This document shows positions 5,146 to 5,625 of a stretch of DNA of 5,625 nt, in pieces. Below the pieces are notes generated by a model that was not told where the DNA came from, did not search any database, and saw only the letters and a list, made by a program, of their open reading frames with translations. The position numbers and the translations under genes are program-made. Source of the stretch: Alphaproteobacteria bacterium (GTDB lineage: Bacteria; Pseudomonadota; Alphaproteobacteria; Rhizobiales; Hyphomicrobiaceae); NCBI GenBank assembly GCA_005888525.1, contig VBAB01000438.1, forward strand, positions 1 through 5,625, in the 5' to 3' direction. The stretch's first letter is position 1. The number at the start of each line of letters is the position of its first letter.

Positions 5146-5625
5146 CTACGGCCCGACGCGCAGGGAGCCGACGAAACGGTTGACATCGGCCGACCGGGCC
5201 GTCCCCGGGGGCCCGGCATAGGTGAGCGTGAAGATCTGCCGCCCCTTCATCACCGAAAACGAGCGGATGGCATTACCCTCCCTCGACCCTACGGCATCGG
5301 ACGCCACCGATCCCTGATGCGTCAGCCAGTCGATGCTGATCCACTTGCCGCCTTCCATGTTCTTGGCGGCATTGTCCAATCCCCCCTGCAGGTTGGCTCT
5401 GGGGTTGGACACGTTGACATCGTCGGGATAGGCCGCTGTCTGCGCCACGAACGCCACGTTACCCTGCTCGAGCAGATACTGGTGCATGGTATAGACCGAG
5501 CCGGCAGCGGTCTTCATCTGCACTGACGAATATTTTGGCGCGGCCGGCATGTCGGCAGAGAAGCCACGGTTGGAGCCCGCCACAGTCTGCCACTGTGCGG
5601 GGGCCGGCGCGGCGCCCTCGGAAGT
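5146..5625 (-). CDS. C-terminal part of a probable exported protein, unknown function (5' end beyond window)
   Basis: The frame is open from the right edge to a TAG at 5146-5148, giving 159 residues; the start lies outside the window. An internal GTG at 5581-5583 could be misread as the start, but the frame stays open and coding-like upstream of it (Ala/Pro-rich, then QWQTV). Such a linker usually follows a signal peptide or lipobox, so export is likely but not shown. The remainder alternates polar and hydrophobic residues in beta-strand style: a GFSADMPAAP segment near the start, a long middle region including GGKWISIDWL, and an ending in VNRFVGSLRVGP. It has no Cys and no transmembrane segment. 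The GFSxxMPxxP opening and the F-x-x-S-L close resemble a class of small secreted alpha/beta proteins in alphaproteobacteria (a PsbP/DUF1795-like layout), a weak impression. It is upstream of the acyl-CoA synthetase on the same strand, with a 120-base gap. Confidence 0.75.
   Translation of the reverse strand, partial: TSEGAAPAPAQWQTVAGSNRGFSADMPAAPKYSSVQMKTAAGSVYTMHQYLLEQGNVAFVAQTAAYPDDVNVSNPRANLQGGLDNAAKNMEGGKWISIDWLTHQGSVASDAVGSREGNAIRSFSVMKGRQIFTLTYAGPPGTARSADVNRFVGSLRVGP

Noticed and set aside
5581..5597. CACAGT/ACTGTG inverted repeat
   Set aside because: It is six base pairs within the coding part of the right-edge gene, with no regulatory position; probably chance.

Overview
This is a GC-rich window, with a strong G/C bias at third codon positions. 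It contains GTG and TTG starts, a REP-like CCTTCGAC...CTCAGG palindrome and several Sec-type exported proteins. Together these suggest a free-living alphaproteobacterium, perhaps Rhizobiales-like. That assignment is an inference from style, because no marker gene is present. I see no tRNA, rRNA, CRISPR array, transposase, phage gene or defence gene.

Layout, left to right. (1) 1-609, minus: a secreted Gly/His- and Trp-rich protein of unknown function whose 3' end lies beyond the window. Its GTG start follows a Shine-Dalgarno (SD) sequence that sits inside a 612-652 hairpin. (2) 853-2115, minus: a complete exported zinc metalloprotease of the metzincin (reprolysin-like) type, with signal peptide, Cys-free pro-region and HExxHxxGxxHD active site. 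(3) 2116-2515: a divergent intergenic region with a REP-like palindrome and a long hairpin in the leader of the next gene. (4) 2516-2830, plus: a small secreted two-Cys protein with an internal duplication. (5) 2868-2931: a 64-nt near-perfect palindrome between convergent genes, which also supplies the stop codon of the next gene. (6) 2929-5025, minus: a fused-subunit NDP-forming acyl-CoA synthetase, initiating at TTG, whose SD can be paired by an upstream anti-SD sequence. (7) 5146-5625, minus: the C-terminal part of a probable exported protein of unknown function, whose 5' end lies beyond the window.

Four of the five genes appear to encode exported products. The fifth is a cytosolic enzyme interconverting an organic acid and its CoA thioester with ATP or ADP. 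Spacing (over 100 bp between same-strand neighbours) and changes of strand argue against one operon, and I see no shared pathway. The metalloprotease and the Trp-rich secreted protein downstream of it are the only pair that might plausibly act in the same compartment.

I found no convincing new multi-gene system. The most interesting signals are small: two genes with SD-pairing leader hairpins, a palindrome that overlaps a stop codon, a heptad-like Trp repeat in the left-edge protein, and a duplicated helix-like motif in the 104-residue secreted protein. All are read by eye. Copy number, conservation and folding energies would need computation.
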